From the NCBI GenBank assembly GCA_025345505.1, contig JANVCC010000152.1, positions 3,295,318 to 3,359,317 on the forward strand: 64,000 nt of DNA, read 5' to 3'. Position 1 is the first letter of the stretch. Every line of letters starts with the position of its first letter. This DNA is from Todiramphus chloris collaris. Lineage: Eukaryota; Chordata; Aves; Coraciiformes; Alcedinidae. Position numbers and translations under genes: made by a program. Positions 1-13,433 of this stretch are shown piece by piece. The notes under the pieces are model-generated. The model was not told the DNA's origin. It ran no database searches and worked only from the letters and a program-made list of their open reading frames with translations.

Positions 1-3000
1 AGCCTGGAAACATCATATGGTCTAGAAAAGTTGCTGGAAAATTGACAGCTTCTCAGTTGTATATTAGTGTATTTAACCTCATTTCTGTGAACCTACAATT
101 CTTTATATCAATGACTAATCATCAGCATATATCTTAATATAATTCTTCAGTCTCCACTTGGAGACAAAAGACAGTTGCAAATTGCTCTGTTGTTTTTACG
201 TCATAAAAATTGAATATTACAAGGGAAACTTGGAAGATATGACTGTGGTTGCTGATATCAGGCGACATACTTGCATTAATTTTGACAGATGAAAAAATGT
301 ATCACATGTATAATGGCCTTAAATGGAGAGATAAATATTTGTCAGCAATAGTCAGCATTTTTCTTGTTAAAGTATTTAAGTAAAGAAGATTTGAAAATGA
401 AGCATCCAGCTCTGACTGCTAAATTCTGTCCCTCTTTCATTAATGAGATACAGGTTGATGTGTGCATTTTCTAAGTGGTGAAGAAAATAGATCAAAGATT
501 TGTACAGACTAGAGGGAATAAAACAAAGGTCAGCAAAGAGGAGCTATAGGTCATGATTGAAGAGAAACCACAAACTGAAGTTTAACTAGAGTAAAAGTCT
601 TTACCAGAGTGGCCACTTTACAGCAGAATTATTGTCTTCTGTGAATGATGTTTAATGACACAGATTAGGCTAGGGAAAGGCTATTCAACAGCCAAAAGGG
701 CTGTTCTACCAATTCTGCACCACAAGTGATACCCGTCCAATAAACTACAGAAAACTGGTAAAGTTTTTCTGAATGCAGAGGTAAATTATGGGAAGCACTG
801 CGAGTGAAACTGTTTTCAGAAGCAGATTGGCTTAATCACCTTTCAAACCACACATGAAACTGCAGTGGAACTCAATGCAGTATCTTAAGCTGATGCTAAA
901 GAAGCAAAGCTACCTGAATGTGCTGTCATTTCATAGGTGAAGTGTGGAGGTGATGATATTCAGTTATACTGGACTGTCACAAATATTTCATATCCTGAAT
1001 GTTAGTTGGGAAGCACACAGCAGCACTTTCAAAGAAACGGTGACATATTAAGTGTCAATGGTGTTAATGGTGTCAAAATGATGCTGCCAGAACATACATG
1101 GTGAATTTTTTCTTCTTTACTCTCTGCCAATATTTTTTCCCCTTCTCGTCACTCTACAGATGTTTTCGAAGATAACTAAGCAAACCAAGAGTCAGTAGGC
1201 TCAAATTTCAGTACTAAGGTTTGCACTACCAAGGGAAAATCTAGCAGTTTGAAAATCTAAAATGTTCAAACCCAATATTATCTATGTTAAATTCACAAGT
1301 GAGCCCCCTTTGGTCTGGTGCTTCAAAGGCTATCTGAAGGTATTCAACATCTTTGCAATTTGGTGAGAGGTAATTACCAGTCTAGTTGGAACTTCTTGAT
1401 TTGGAACAGATAACTTCCTACCCAGTAATGTTAATGCTCTGAAATGTTCAGTGTATCCTGCACCAACCTCAAAAGGCAGCTTAAATCTACATGTAGAGTG
1501 AAAGATTTCCATAAGCTTTACTTTCTTTCTCTACTACAGTGCCAAAACTGCAGGAGAAAAAAAAAAAAAAAGACTGCTTGTTAGGCTGCATAGAAAGGCC
1601 TGTTTAAAAAGGATGGATGAATGCATACATGACACTGAAAGAACAGACTTGGTTTTGACAACAGGGAAACGTTGTACATTTAGGATACTGCCATTCACCA
1701 GCAAAGCTCCTCTGGTTCTGCACTGCTTTAAAGGCAATGATTACAGCTTCTGCAAGCAAGAGGGGAGAGATATTTGAAGCATGAAGGAACTGCATAATGA
1801 CAACTTGAAATCTGATCACCAAATCCTCTGTCATTTCCACCCTATCCTCATTTCTGTGGTGCTAAGAAGTTTATCTGCGAAAACTGTGTGCAGGATTTCA
1901 CCCAAGGGACTCCCACTGAACACTTCTGTGTTCTGCTTTAGTAACTCAGTGCCCAAAGATCAGTCTGCTAATGGACAAGCAGCCTGGACTTTCTAGGGGT
2001 TATGGAGGTACTTATATTCCTTAATCTTCTCAGAGGGAAAACTAAGAGTAAATAGCATACGCTAGTTCAGATATCTTTAGTAGTACTTTTTAACCATATC
2101 ATCATTGTGCCTATTTTGTGTTTCACCATGGCAAATGCAGCGAAGACAGATAATGGAAAGAATCCCTTCTTCTGCCAGTGTGTGAACTAGAAGCCAGAAT
2201 AGATATGTCCCAAAAAAAGGTAGAAGCTACCAGAAAGAAGACTGATGAATGTACAGGTAAAGATTTTAGTTTTGTTCAAATGAGGATTACTTTTATTCTG
2301 CCTATTCAAAATAACAGGTTTTGAAGTACTTTTTATCTCGTGTCTTTACTCTTGGAAATCTCTCCCCTAGTGTCTCTTCAGTAGACAGTTCAAGCGAGTG
2401 CTATAGAATTCTCTGTCTTGTCCAGGCTGATGTTACTCCTCTGTTTTGCCTGATTATAAGTAGGTATTTCTCACACTTCCTCCTGTTCATACCAAAGCAT
2501 TGCTGAAACTAGGGGGAAAACAGTAGGTGAGGTTGCAGAATCTCTATGTTTTTGCAATAAAAGAACTCAGGATTCTAGGTACTAATTGTGTCTTTAGAGA
2601 AGAATCTAACAAATTATGCATATTTCATTGCAGTGAGGCAAAATGGTATTGTTCAGGAAGCCTCAGGAGCCAAGATTGTAGGGATTTTATCTCTTTTTTC
2701 TAGTAACTCAGAAGAATAGAGGATCAATATTGAGAACTTTATCTAATTGTAACTCAGATAGTGAATTCAATGTAATGTCATCTGGTAAACGCCAACTATT
2801 TGCCTAACTAGTGATGTGGAGCCTTAGAGAAATGAGAAGAGAATGTATAGTCAATGAAAATGCATATGAGCAAAGTGTAAATTTATTATTAGAAATGTAT
2901 TGTAATTTTAAATGACAGGATTATGGCATTTCTTTTCTTCATCTATTTAATGTATATTCTGATGCCAGACCCTTCAGTTTCTCCATTGCAATAAGGATGT

Positions 3001-6000
3001 TGCCCTGTGTCCCAGTTTTCCTATAATGTCTTATACTGGGTTTTAGTAGACAATGGCAGTTCTTTTCTTCGTGTAATCATTTGTGCATATGTGCACAAAT
3101 AAATGAGATTGCTCAAAACCATCCCCATGTGCTTCTGTCTACGTAAAGACAGCCTGATTATAGAAACATTCCTTCATCCCCCAATCTTGGTTTCCTCAGC
3201 CCTTCAGTGGTTCTCAGTTTTAACGCACAATCTTTCAAGGTGGTCCAAGATACACGACCTTTTTCCGCAAATCATTATGTCTGGTTTTCCTAGCTATTGC
3301 CTCTATTTTAGCTGGATCCACTTCCCCACATCTTCTCCCATGAAGTTCTATAATTTTAAATGCAACTATTGAAGCTAAATAGTTTAGTAGAAAGTTTCTT
3401 CCCTGGAAGTAATATGACCCTGGCAAGTAATGGTGAATTCCCTATAAACTGAGGCATCATACCAGCCAGAAACTGTGTACATTCAGATTACCTCTGGGTG
3501 CACACACTTGTAAGAATAGCTTGGCAAGAAGAGCTGAAGTACCAAGATGCCTCAAGAGGCCCAAGTATTTAGAGACTGCTGCCATTGCCAGCCCCTTTCT
3601 TCAATCCTGTAATTGTCTAATTAGCCTATCACCTAAATATCCAGTGTTGAAATTCCAGAGACACTTCAAACAACCAATAGCTGAGTTATTGAAAGTGATT
3701 TTTAGCCTAAGCCCTGTTAGGATACACTCTGCTTATTTTCCTTACAAGCTAAACTCCCAGATTGCTCAAACAACATTATATTGTCTACAAGGCTTGGCAC
3801 AATTATGACCTTCCTGCTTTACAAAACAGCTAGCAGTTGTGAGCACAAAATCCTTTACCTGAAGAAAATAAAACTAAATTTTCCAGCATCTGCTCATTTG
3901 AGCTGTTTGACTTTTAACATGGTAAGTAAATATGTACAGCTGTAGGTAATGAATTAAGTTGTGTGATGAACTGCCTGAGAATCTACCTTCTGAAATCCAT
4001 CACCTTATGCTAGATGTTTCTCAGTCCTATTCAGGATACAACTCCACCTGTACTTTACTTTTCACAGCTATTTTAGATGCACTGTGCAGAAAATATTTTC
4101 AGTTACAAGAAAATCTCTGCAACAAAAACTTGGTCTGTTCAAAACAAAATAAATCCAAGTCTCATTTTAAATATAATGAGGAATGGACAGTTATTCTTCT
4201 GGATTTTCAGAAAAATCAGATTTGATTGGAAACCTGTAGTTTTCAGAAATCTTCAGCCATGAAAGCATTATCTTGCTTTGGGAAAAATACTATTGCTATT
4301 CATGACTCCCTGTTCAATATGTTTCCTCAAGAGCCCCCATTCAACATCTTTAATTTAGGTGTCAAAACTTAGTCAACCTATGCTTCTTTTACAAGCAAGC
4401 ACCTGTGAATGACAGTTCATCAAATCTTAAAATATGCATATATAGTAAACCAGAAAAATACCCTTTCCTATCTGTGCAGTTCAGCATACATCCAACTCAG
4501 CATTTTTACAGCTTTGTGATGGATCATACTGTATCAAACCTTCAGTGTGTTTTTCACAGGTCAGTAGAGTTAGAAGGGGATGTCTGCTCAGCACCACTGG
4601 TTTGGGGAACTTCTGTGTTGTGAGACTTAGCCGATGCTGACAGTCCCTGCTCTGCAAAGTACCTGCTGATCAAAGGTGGAAGAGTTCAACCCCAGAGGCA
4701 TGGGACATACTTCATGGACGTTATGAACGTATAAAATTACAGTCTTTTGCTCCAAGCAAGGCTGCTATAGAAGGTTCCTTGAGGCCTCTTTCCCTGTTGG
4801 AAAATACTTCCAAACCAGACATGAGACTATCATATTGCCTTATCTCTTCTAAGCTTCCCATGCTCTTGGAAGTATTTCTTGGAAGTATTTTTCTTCTGCT
4901 TCATTAAACAGCCTCATGATTGCTGAGACAATAACTCTCCTTAAAATAACAATCTTTATGCTCTCTTACCATTTTCTGCACCTTCCAAGTCACATCTATT
5001 TGTGTGATATTTACGACTGAATTTATATTTCAGTGTTGCCAACTTTTATGGGCTCATGTCTTCCTAAACTAGCAATGTAATTATAACTGTCTACCTCCTG
5101 GTATTTATTATTAATATGAATATAATGAAGTGGGTGATTAAGCAGTCACTGGTTACTCCTGTAATCACCAGACCAGCCCCCTAAAGAAACTGGGTTCAAT
5201 AACATGTCACTGGAATGATAAAATCTTAATGAGTCATCAATGAGATGAAGAATTGTGAATCTCAGCAGAGTTCAAGTCCTGTTTATCATAAAAATGAAAG
5301 GAGATAAGGCTGGGTGAGGAGGAGAAGTAGCACAAAATGGAGAAATGGATACTCAGTGTGATTTGCATTTCCTCTGTTGGACCTCTAACAAATAAAACAT
5401 GCTGAGGAGCTGCCTTTTAACACAGTACTTGAAAAATCTTTATTCTGATATACAGGTCTATTTCTACACACTCGGCTGCTACCTGGAACATGCATTAATT
5501 CAGAGCATGTCAGAGATAGGACTACCTCCTCCCCCTCTGCCCCCTAAGCTCACCTCCTCATCCTCCTTTCACGAAGAGTGTCTGTGATAGGAAGTGATTT
5601 ACAGAAAAAGAGTTTCCAAACCCTCTGGCATCTTGGATCTGCTTATACAAGCTTGTCCTGATTAATTCAAAATTCTTCTTGTTCTAATAATCCTCTCATT
5701 TCAAAGCTTCTTTGTAGTTCCTTCACTATCTTTTGTTGGCATGCAAACGAGCAACCTCAGGTATGAATGTTTAACTTTTTTTGTTCTCCCTTTTTTCAAA
5801 TTCTTACAGGTTTTGGGAGCTGTGATACGCTCTGGCTTTTTCTTCCCTGGATGTATTCTTCATGTTATTAATAATTCATATTCTTTAGAAGGGAGGGAAA
5901 AAAAAAATTACTCAAAGCCCTGTTAGTCATAAAGAAGTGACAATGCTTCCGGAAGAAAGACTGCAGGTCAAGTTCAGACTTGGAAAAGCGGCTGCAGCTC

Positions 6001-6686
6001 TATTGAACTACTTCCAGATTATTCGTAACATCAAGGCAATATGTCAACTACTCAATAATGTATCCTACTCCAACCTTCAATTAACCTTTTTATTCTTAAG
6101 CATTTAGCTTGGTAAGTCATGCAAATTAATTTATTGAGAAGCTAATAAGCAGTGAGTCACAAGATTCAGGAGCTGGGTGATTAGATGTTTAGTTATATGG
6201 TTTATTATTTATTTAAACAGGATTTTGATGAATTATTAAAGCTTTAACATTAGTCTTTTTTTTTTTCTGAAGTATTGTTGAGATTTTTTTCTAAGTGCTG
6301 AGATGATTTTCTAAGAGCTGCATATGACATGATCTAAGGCACATGCATTTTCTTCAGTAATCTGATTATTTCGGTACTTCATGCCCCTGAGGCACAGATG
6401 TTATTCCCACTATAAGCAAAGAATTGATGCAAAAATAAAAACAAGGAGCAATTCAGGTACCTAAATCTAGATGTCTAGTACTTTCTCAGACATCTTCAGA
6501 TGTCCAAAGCATCAATGCAAGAGCAGTAAACATGATACAGGACCTACATGAGAAACAAATCTTTCTGCAAGCCAGGTAGGGTATCCCTGAGTCTCTGCAC
6601 TGGTGCTATATATGTATGTTCGATCATGTTATATGCTCCAACATAGTCAAATGGCCACATTTATATCATCTGCTGCATGGGAACTC

Positions 6687-6707
6687 TGTGTGTGTGTGTG
6701 TGTGTGT

Positions 6708-6744
<37 letters not shown>
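6687..6744. repeat. (TG)n microsatellite
   Basis: Alternating TG runs for 58 bases with a single A interruption at 6713. Both strands give artificial open frames of Cys-Val or His-Thr repeats, which are not genes. Long alternating purine-pyrimidine runs of this kind can adopt Z-DNA and are usually length-polymorphic. Confidence 0.97.
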
Positions 6745-6746
<2 letters not shown>

Positions 6747-7760
6747 CATGGTCTTCCCTTGCAGCCAGGAAAGCTATCTCAGCTTCATTAATGAGCAAAA
6801 TCAATCTGCATGAAAATTTTCCAGAAAGGAATAGAAGTAAGATAACCATCTCACCCTTTGTTGCTAGTGACAGAGAGAAGTCAATAACAGCAAAACTTCA
6901 TATCTAACCTGCTATAACCCATCACCCTAAATCTGGTATATGTTTCCACACTGACAAACAAGAAAAATGGCAACTGATGACCATGGGTAGCACTAATATA
7001 TAGCAGAGAATAACCATCCCATCATTTAGTTTAGTTGTTTCAGAGCTTTATTTTAAGTGATACTGTTATGGATTTGGGTTTTGTATTGCAAACCTGACAG
7101 CTGAAAGCAGAAACAAACCTACTCCTGATTCATGGTGGCAGACACTGGGTTTTACAAGTCCAAAGTGTCTGTGTGAACTGGTAGTTTCCTCCCTTTTCCA
7201 TCTCCGAGATATTCCTCATAGTTCAGGATACTCATGGTCTTGGAGACTAATACATACATAACATAACTTTGCACATGTATATTTTTTCTGATAGGTTCGT
7301 CTGCCCTAGAATTTATGAATAAAGATGAGTGCAATTTCCTTTTATAAAATATCTCTCCTAAAAAAAAGTGGGAAAAGTAAGTAGTTACTGTTTCCTATGA
7401 ATATTGTTGATCAGTGTCATGAATTATGCATGTATCCCTCCTGCGTCCAGTGTCCTCTGGCATTTCTTAAGCAGTAGCTCAATATTTTCTACCACTCTGA
7501 TAAATCATTCAGTAGGGAAAGGGTAAGTCCTGATTTTTGAGCCACTGTTCAGAGGCACTGACGTGGTTTGTCAAACAGCTTAGTTTTACATTCCACAGCC
7601 GAAAGTCTGACATTCAAGTCTTTATAGTCCGCCAATGTCACAGAGACATCAGAGTTGTGAAGTATGCTTTCAGATTCATGGATGTTAGGAAATGTCTTGA
7701 AATTCAGCAGGAAAATATCCGCTCCAGGAGAGGCACAGGCTTTTCTTATGTTTTTTATCC

Positions 7761-7780
7761 TTTTTTTTTTTTTTTTTTTT
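7761..7780. repeat. Poly(T) run
   Basis: Twenty consecutive T residues, preceded by further T-rich sequence from 7741. It could be a simple repeat or the reverse complement of a retrocopy tail. No recognisable gene copy lies beside it, so a plain homopolymer is more likely. Confidence 0.9.
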
Positions 7781-8594
7781 ACATTGATCTGAGATAACAA
7801 TGCTGTTCCAAGGAGCTGATATTTCCTTCTTTAAGGAGAATTAGGGGTCAGATATTTCTATGATGTTCATAATATCTATAATAAAAGCTGCTCACTGAAA
7901 ATAACCCCAGGCTTTCTTTTCAGAACTGCATCTATTCTAGATATGTCTTCTATATATGTTGTGAAAAAGATTGTATAGGACAGTTGGAGGTATTCTGCTG
8001 TTCACAGATTATGGGTTAACTAAATAATGCTTTAGAGAAAAACAGTGTGGTTTCACTTCAAAATGAGTGGTTGCAACCCAACCCTGAAAACTAACAGGTT
8101 TTTCCCACTGCTATCCACTACAACTTCCTTTTAGTTCCCAAAGCTAAGTGAAATAACAAAGTAACCAAGATAAAATCATTTCGACCTCTTAAATTAATTT
8201 TGGAAAACTTTCTGTTTTGTATTTTATTTGAGGCTAGAAGAAACAAGTTTAATGCAGAGAGATTATTTGTAGGATATTCAAAGCAAATGAAATTCAAATG
8301 CAGAATCATGAGCATTCATGGCAGACAGAACTGGAAAGTTCACATTGTTCCTATCAGGGACAAAAGACCAGTCTTGTGCCCTGTGCATCTATCCAACCAA
8401 ATGTCACAAGAGTAGTCACAAAGAACATTTGGCAGATATGGTAAAAGCATTCATGAAAACTCTCCGAAAAATACACCTGACTAAAGTAAGAGCTTTATTG
8501 CAAAGTCTTGAAGAGCATAAAACACATTATATACTTCAAAATGTTCATCAGGAAGTACAAAAAGAAAACTAAAAATGAATGTCAGAACTTTCTT

Positions 8595-9480
8595 CAGGGA
8601 GGAGTGGCTGATACACCAGAAGGCTGTGCTGCCATTCAGTGAGACCTGAACAGACTAGAGAATTGGGCAGGGAGGGATGTAATGAAGTTCCATGAGGGCA
8701 AGTATAGAGTACTGCACCTGGGGAGGAATAACCTCACATACCAGTACAGGCTGGGGGGTTGACCTGCTGCAAAGCAGCTCCATGGAGAAGGACCTGGGAC
8801 TCCTGGTGGACAATAAGTTAACCATAAGTCAGGAGTGTGCCCTTAGGGCCAAAAAAGTCAATGGTGTCCTGGGGTGCATTAAGAAGAGTGCGTCCAGCAG
8901 TTTGAGGGAGGTTATCCTGCCCCACTACTTCTTCCTAGTGAGGCAACATTTGTAGTACTGTGTCCAGCTCTGGGGTCCCCAGTTCAAGAGAAAGAGGAAA
9001 CTACAGAAGAGATTCCAACATAGGTCTATGAAGATGAAAAATTGATGAGAGAACTGGAACCAGACTCTCTTATGAGGAAAAGCTGAGAGACCTGGGGCTG
9101 TTTAGCCTAAAGAAGACTGAGAGGAGATCTTATCAATGCTTATAAATATCTAAAGAGCAAGTGTCAAGAGGATGGTATCAGACACTTTTCAGTGGTGCCC
9201 AGTGATAGGACAAGGGGAAACAGGTACAAACTAAAACACAGGATGTTCTATCTGAACAGAAGGAAAAAATTCTTTACTTTGAGTGTGATGAAGCCCTGGA
9301 AATGGATGCCCAGAGCAGTTGTGGAGTCTCCTTCTCTAGAGACTTTGAAAACACACCTGGATGTGATCCTGTGAAACATGATCTAGGTGATCTAGGTGAT
9401 CCTTCTTTAGCAGGGGGTTGGACTATAGGTGATCCACAGAGGTCCTTTCCAACTCCTACCATTCTGCGATTCTGTGATTA
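8595..9480 (+). mobile_element. CR1 LINE, 3' portion (RT C-terminus plus 3' UTR)
   Basis: This is a 5'-truncated CR1 non-LTR retrotransposon. It begins inside the region after the reverse-transcriptase FADD box. Frame pieces at 8692-8955 (MEKDLGLLVDNKLTISQECA, then [11 protein letters not shown]) and 9192-9374 ([28 protein letters not shown]) match the conserved CR1 ORF2 C-terminus. They are split by frameshifts and stops, so the copy is dead. The 3' UTR carries a 9-bp tandem duplication (GATCTAGGT at 9380-9388 and 9389-9397). It ends with a diverged CR1 tail (CCTACCATTCTGCGATTCTG). 5' truncation is normal for CR1. The subfamily appears shared with the copy at 50062, judging by the similar 'GGTGATCC...GGCAGGGGG' tail. 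Confidence 0.95.
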
Positions 9481-12400
9481 TATGGGAGCATTGTGACAAA
9501 TAAGGACAAATCTGAGGATGATGCAAGTGGATAAAATTAGCAAACAAAAAATTATAATTAATGGCAGCAAATGTTGTGGAGGATTTGTCAACTGTCCTTA
9601 TCTAAAAGAAAGGAAACAAGAAATGAGGGAAAAGGCTCTCCATCTTCTTAATGCTAGAAGCATAACAGAGGAGAAATTCAATCTCTCCAGAAGGCCTTCA
9701 CTCCATTTCCAACACCTTACAGTCAAGGTAATAGATTTACTTCCCAGAGCAAGAGCTTCCACGGTGTCTTCATACTATCAGAGAAATCCTGCAAGTGTCA
9801 TGTATTCCACACAGTTGACAAACCATTCTACGCCACTCTTGCTGATATCTTTATTATGCTTTCGTCTTGATGCTCATTTCCAGTTTTAATATCCAGCCGG
9901 GGAAAGAGCTTGACACTCACACACCTTCTCAATATGTTACATGGCTGCTTGTTAGTACACAGTAGGGAGCTGATCGTAAAGAACCCTAGTTCTGTTCTTG
10001 GCTGTCTGAGAGATGCATGCTGTGTGCAGCCTGGGGAAATGAATTGTCCAAACTGGTGTAGTTATACTGAAAAGCAAGATGGAAAAAGATAAAATGGGGT
10101 CTGCATATTGGCATGTTGGCTGTGAATCCTCAGTCTGACCGTGCAAACTCTGTTATACTATTTTAAGTTTGCTACCTTCCTTCTAAACTGTCTTCTCTGT
10201 TAGATTTATGAACTTACTCAAAAAATAATAACAGAAAAATAGATGGGGATTTTAGCAGCAGTTAGGAGTGAGATTTGTTTGCTTCTTTCTTATTTCTAGC
10301 AAATATAGGATTATTTGCTAAAAGCCTCTCCCTTCCTCTTGGATTTTTGTTTTTCTTTATTTGTTTGTTTTCCTGACATGAAATTTGCCCACAGAATTGA
10401 ATGGTATCCTTCACACAGTGACAGAGTTATCATGAAATTAAAATTTCATGTGTGATGTGATTATATTTTCTGCTGTATCTGAATGGTGCTGAAAACTCTC
10501 TAGAGAGTCATCACCAAGATCTGTTGCTCTAGGACTAAGTACATAAGAAATAATGAGTCCAAAAGACATTTATTTTCCATCCAAAAGGGTACAAAGAGAA
10601 ACAGTACAGTGGAAAATCTGTCAAAAGAGTAGTTGGTCACTTCTTTTTCTTCCCTTGTCAGTTCCTAAAGTTACTTCAACACATTTTGATTATTCTCAAA
10701 GTTTTCATCCATGAAACTTGGGTTTTGCCATTGCCACAAGGTTTCAAAGACACACAGTTCTAGTTAAAATTGAGCTCTGCAGCAGTACTAAACTTGACAC
10801 AGTCCTGTGGCATTGCACCAATGCATGGATCTCTGTTGCTCCCACAAAAGGATGGCAAGGCTTGAACTAAGTCCAGCTCCTGCTTGCAAGTCATCAGTGT
10901 TCCTTCACAGCATTTAACAGGTGCATATCCACAAAACCAGTAAACCATCAGGGCTTTTTCCAAGTCAGTTTTGTTAGAAATCAATGCAGAAGGAAGCTAA
11001 CGTGGGCATATCATCATTAAAATGCAGAAGAAAGTATTTCCTGAAAAAGAGGGGAGAGCGTCAAAGGTATTCAGAACATTTAACGACTGTGTAAACTGTT
11101 CTGTTCTTAAAAGCAGAAGCTCTTGACAGTTTCCTGGTTTATCTCAGTGTACTGAGTAAAGGTTGGATTTATACAAAAGCCCATAGGAGTGACAGATTCA
11201 TTGCATCTCATCTGCCATCTAAAACTAGGTGTTTGCTTAAGATAATCATCTACAGCCAGTGGAGAGGGAAAGTGGAGAGAGAGAGGAACAAGTCAATACT
11301 GAATCCTCCCATTGCATCTATGATACTCATGCAACCTAAGAACCACTTTGTTTAGTTGCTTGGTTTTCATTTAAATTATTTAATCAGTTGTATGATATAA
11401 TTTCACAAGTGAAAAAAAGTGCCTTGGCTTTTCATGGAAGGATATTATACAGCAGTTTTGTGTTCTTTAGCTTGTATATGCAAGTTTGAGGGAAGAACAT
11501 CTGCTCCTTATTATCATCAGCTATTCAAAATCTCCTATGCTAGCTCTTCAGAGAAGAGTAACTTGACTGATAGCCCATTAGATAAACAATGTGAGTCAAT
11601 TTTACTGCTGGAAAAAAAAAAACTCTTGAAACTTGATTTCTTTATTTTCTTTGTCAAAGCACTCATTGGAAAAATAAAGTAAAATAAATACCACTTACTT
11701 TCAGAGGAAACGTAACCCTACATGATATTTTTACTGACACTCAAATTCATGTGAAATTTATGTTGAGTAAAGAAAATTGTAAATGAAACAGGACATTAAC
11801 ACAAAAGTATTTGTAAAAGAAGCATCTAATGGTGCTAATCTAGATATCATCAGATAAACTGATGAGTGAATTATATTGTCAGTTTATTCTTTCTATGTCA
11901 TGGACAAGCAGGAACACTGAAGATGGCCCCTTGCAATTCAGATACAAGGCCAAGGCTCTATCTGTCAACTTACTGGTCTCTTAGTGCATGTGCGTTGCTA
12001 TAATGAACATTGATTGAGACATTCTCTTTTTCTCTTTTTAGGACACACCTTTTTTTTTTTTTTTCTTTTCTTTATTTTTTCAAAACATGTCACAAACTCC
12101 CAGAGAATGAAAGAGAGGGAACAGGAATACTGCTGACATTAAACAGTCAAATGACTTGCAGGGTGTGGGAAAGCACTGAAAGACTTATCTGAAGACAGGG
12201 GTCTTTAGTTTTAATTTAGCTACTTGGAGACATTTAGCTGGGAAAACCTGAAGGCCCTGAGCTGATCAGGTATACTGCTGTGGTTAGGAAAGCAATCTCC
12301 AAGAGTGAGGAAGGAGCCTCCTCCAATTTAGACTCACACGAGAAAGGCAGAGAAGACACAGCTGGAGCAGCAGTTTTGCCCTCTGTTTGTGGCTTGAGCA

Positions 12401-13279
12401 CAAGTACATGGAAAGAGTGAAAGATCACAGCCATGTCCCAAGGAACTGGACCATTTGGGGGTTGCCTGAGATATGAGATGAAGGAGAGATCCTAAACCAT
12501 TCAGAGGGGAAGTAGATATCTGGAAGAGGAGAACACAGTGTTTGTAAAATGTCCTCTTCCAGTTGTTATCTGACATTCTCTCCAGTCAAATTAGGTGTTT
12601 GATATACATACGCAGTAAAATGGCAGCATGTGCTTTTCCTGTTTCAGAGGCCTGAAAGACCAGGTGAATTGCTGATGTTTAGACATGGGAACTTGTGTAG
12701 TTCATCCTGTGGAAGAGGAGATGGAGAAAGAGAAGGCAGCATCTTTCATCTAACATCAGTTGCTACCTCCTTTTATCACAACCTGTTGGGGGAAGCAAAA
12801 TGAACAACAAAGCTACATATCCTCCGAGCTCTGCACCTCGCTATGTTCTCTCTCAGTCTCTTTTCTCTGCTTTCTATATCCTGTGGGAGAACCAATTCCA
12901 GGAAGATTTGAGCCATCCCTGCTTGCTCTAAATCATCCCTTCCTTAACAGCCTCATCTTGACAAATTGCTAACACATCTTTCTCTACCCTCTCCTTCACA
13001 GCAAAGCCTGAGCACTGTTGCTAATTAAATACTCTGCAGGAAACATGCAGAGAAGATGCAGATGAGAGCAGCAGGAAAATAGCCTGGCACAGTTTTGAAG
13101 CAACCAGCTTGCTGGGTGTGTTCAGCAGCAAGTTGAGCAGCCTGCTCCTTTTCTGAGTGAGGGTGACCCATGCTCTTAAGAGAGTAGCAGGAGTTAGCTA
13201 ATGCATCATGTGCAGTGTGGGACACAGGAAAAAACTGTCTTAACATAATTTTTTAAGCACGGATAACCTAAGAAATCAA
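9481..13279. other. Unique non-coding stretch
   Basis: The longest open frame outside any repeat (9518-9889, +, 123 codons) lies here, but it resembles no family and lacks coding bias. Other content is a T-rich run around 12050-12064 and a near-perfect inverted repeat at 10431-10450. No gene or mobile element was recognised. Confidence 0.5.
10431..10450. repeat. Short inverted repeat
   Basis: CATGAAATT and AATTTCATG are exact reverse complements separated by two bases. The arms are 9 bp. It could extrude as a small hairpin, but such pairs arise by chance in A+T-rich DNA and no function is implied. Confidence 0.6.
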
Positions 13280-13433
13280 TTTTTTCTCTTTCTTTTCTCT
13301 TTCTTTTTTTCTTTTCTTTTCTTTTCTTTTCTTTTCTTTTCTTTTCTTTTCTTTTCTTTTCTTTTTTCCTTTCCTTTCTTTTCTTTTTTTTCTTTTCTTT
13401 TCCTTTTCCTTTTCTTTTCTTCTTCCCCCCCCC
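13280..13433. repeat. 154-bp pure polypyrimidine tract, (CTTTT)n core
   Basis: Every base on this strand is C or T from 13280 to 13433. The centre (about 13311-13367) is a regular CTTTT pentamer array, flanked by less regular TTTC and CCTTTT units, and the tract ends in nine C residues. The reverse strand reads as a Lys-Arg-Glu-rich open frame, which is an artefact. Uninterrupted mirror-like pyrimidine tracts of this length can form intramolecular triplex (H-DNA) and tend to stall polymerases. Confidence 0.97.

Larger units (their letters stand above)
1..8594. other. Unique non-coding stretch with simple repeats
   Basis: No open frame here has coding character; all are short and broken by stops typical of A+T-rich DNA. 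The stretch holds a 15-bp A run (1557-1571), a (GT)n microsatellite, a 20-bp T run (7761-7780) and two patches rich in homeodomain and AP-1 motifs near 5140-5290 and 6100-6245. I see no retroelement in it. Distal intergenic or intronic sequence is the best description. Confidence 0.6.

Noticed and set aside
3199..3225. CAGTGGTTCTCAG, similar to hAT/Charlie transposon ends
   Set aside because: Only one end is visible, no inverted partner or 8-bp duplication was found nearby, and the motif is short.
9518..9889. 123-codon open frame on the plus strand outside any repeat
   Set aside because: No family resemblance, no promoter or splice context and an amino-acid composition expected from random A+T-rich sequence.
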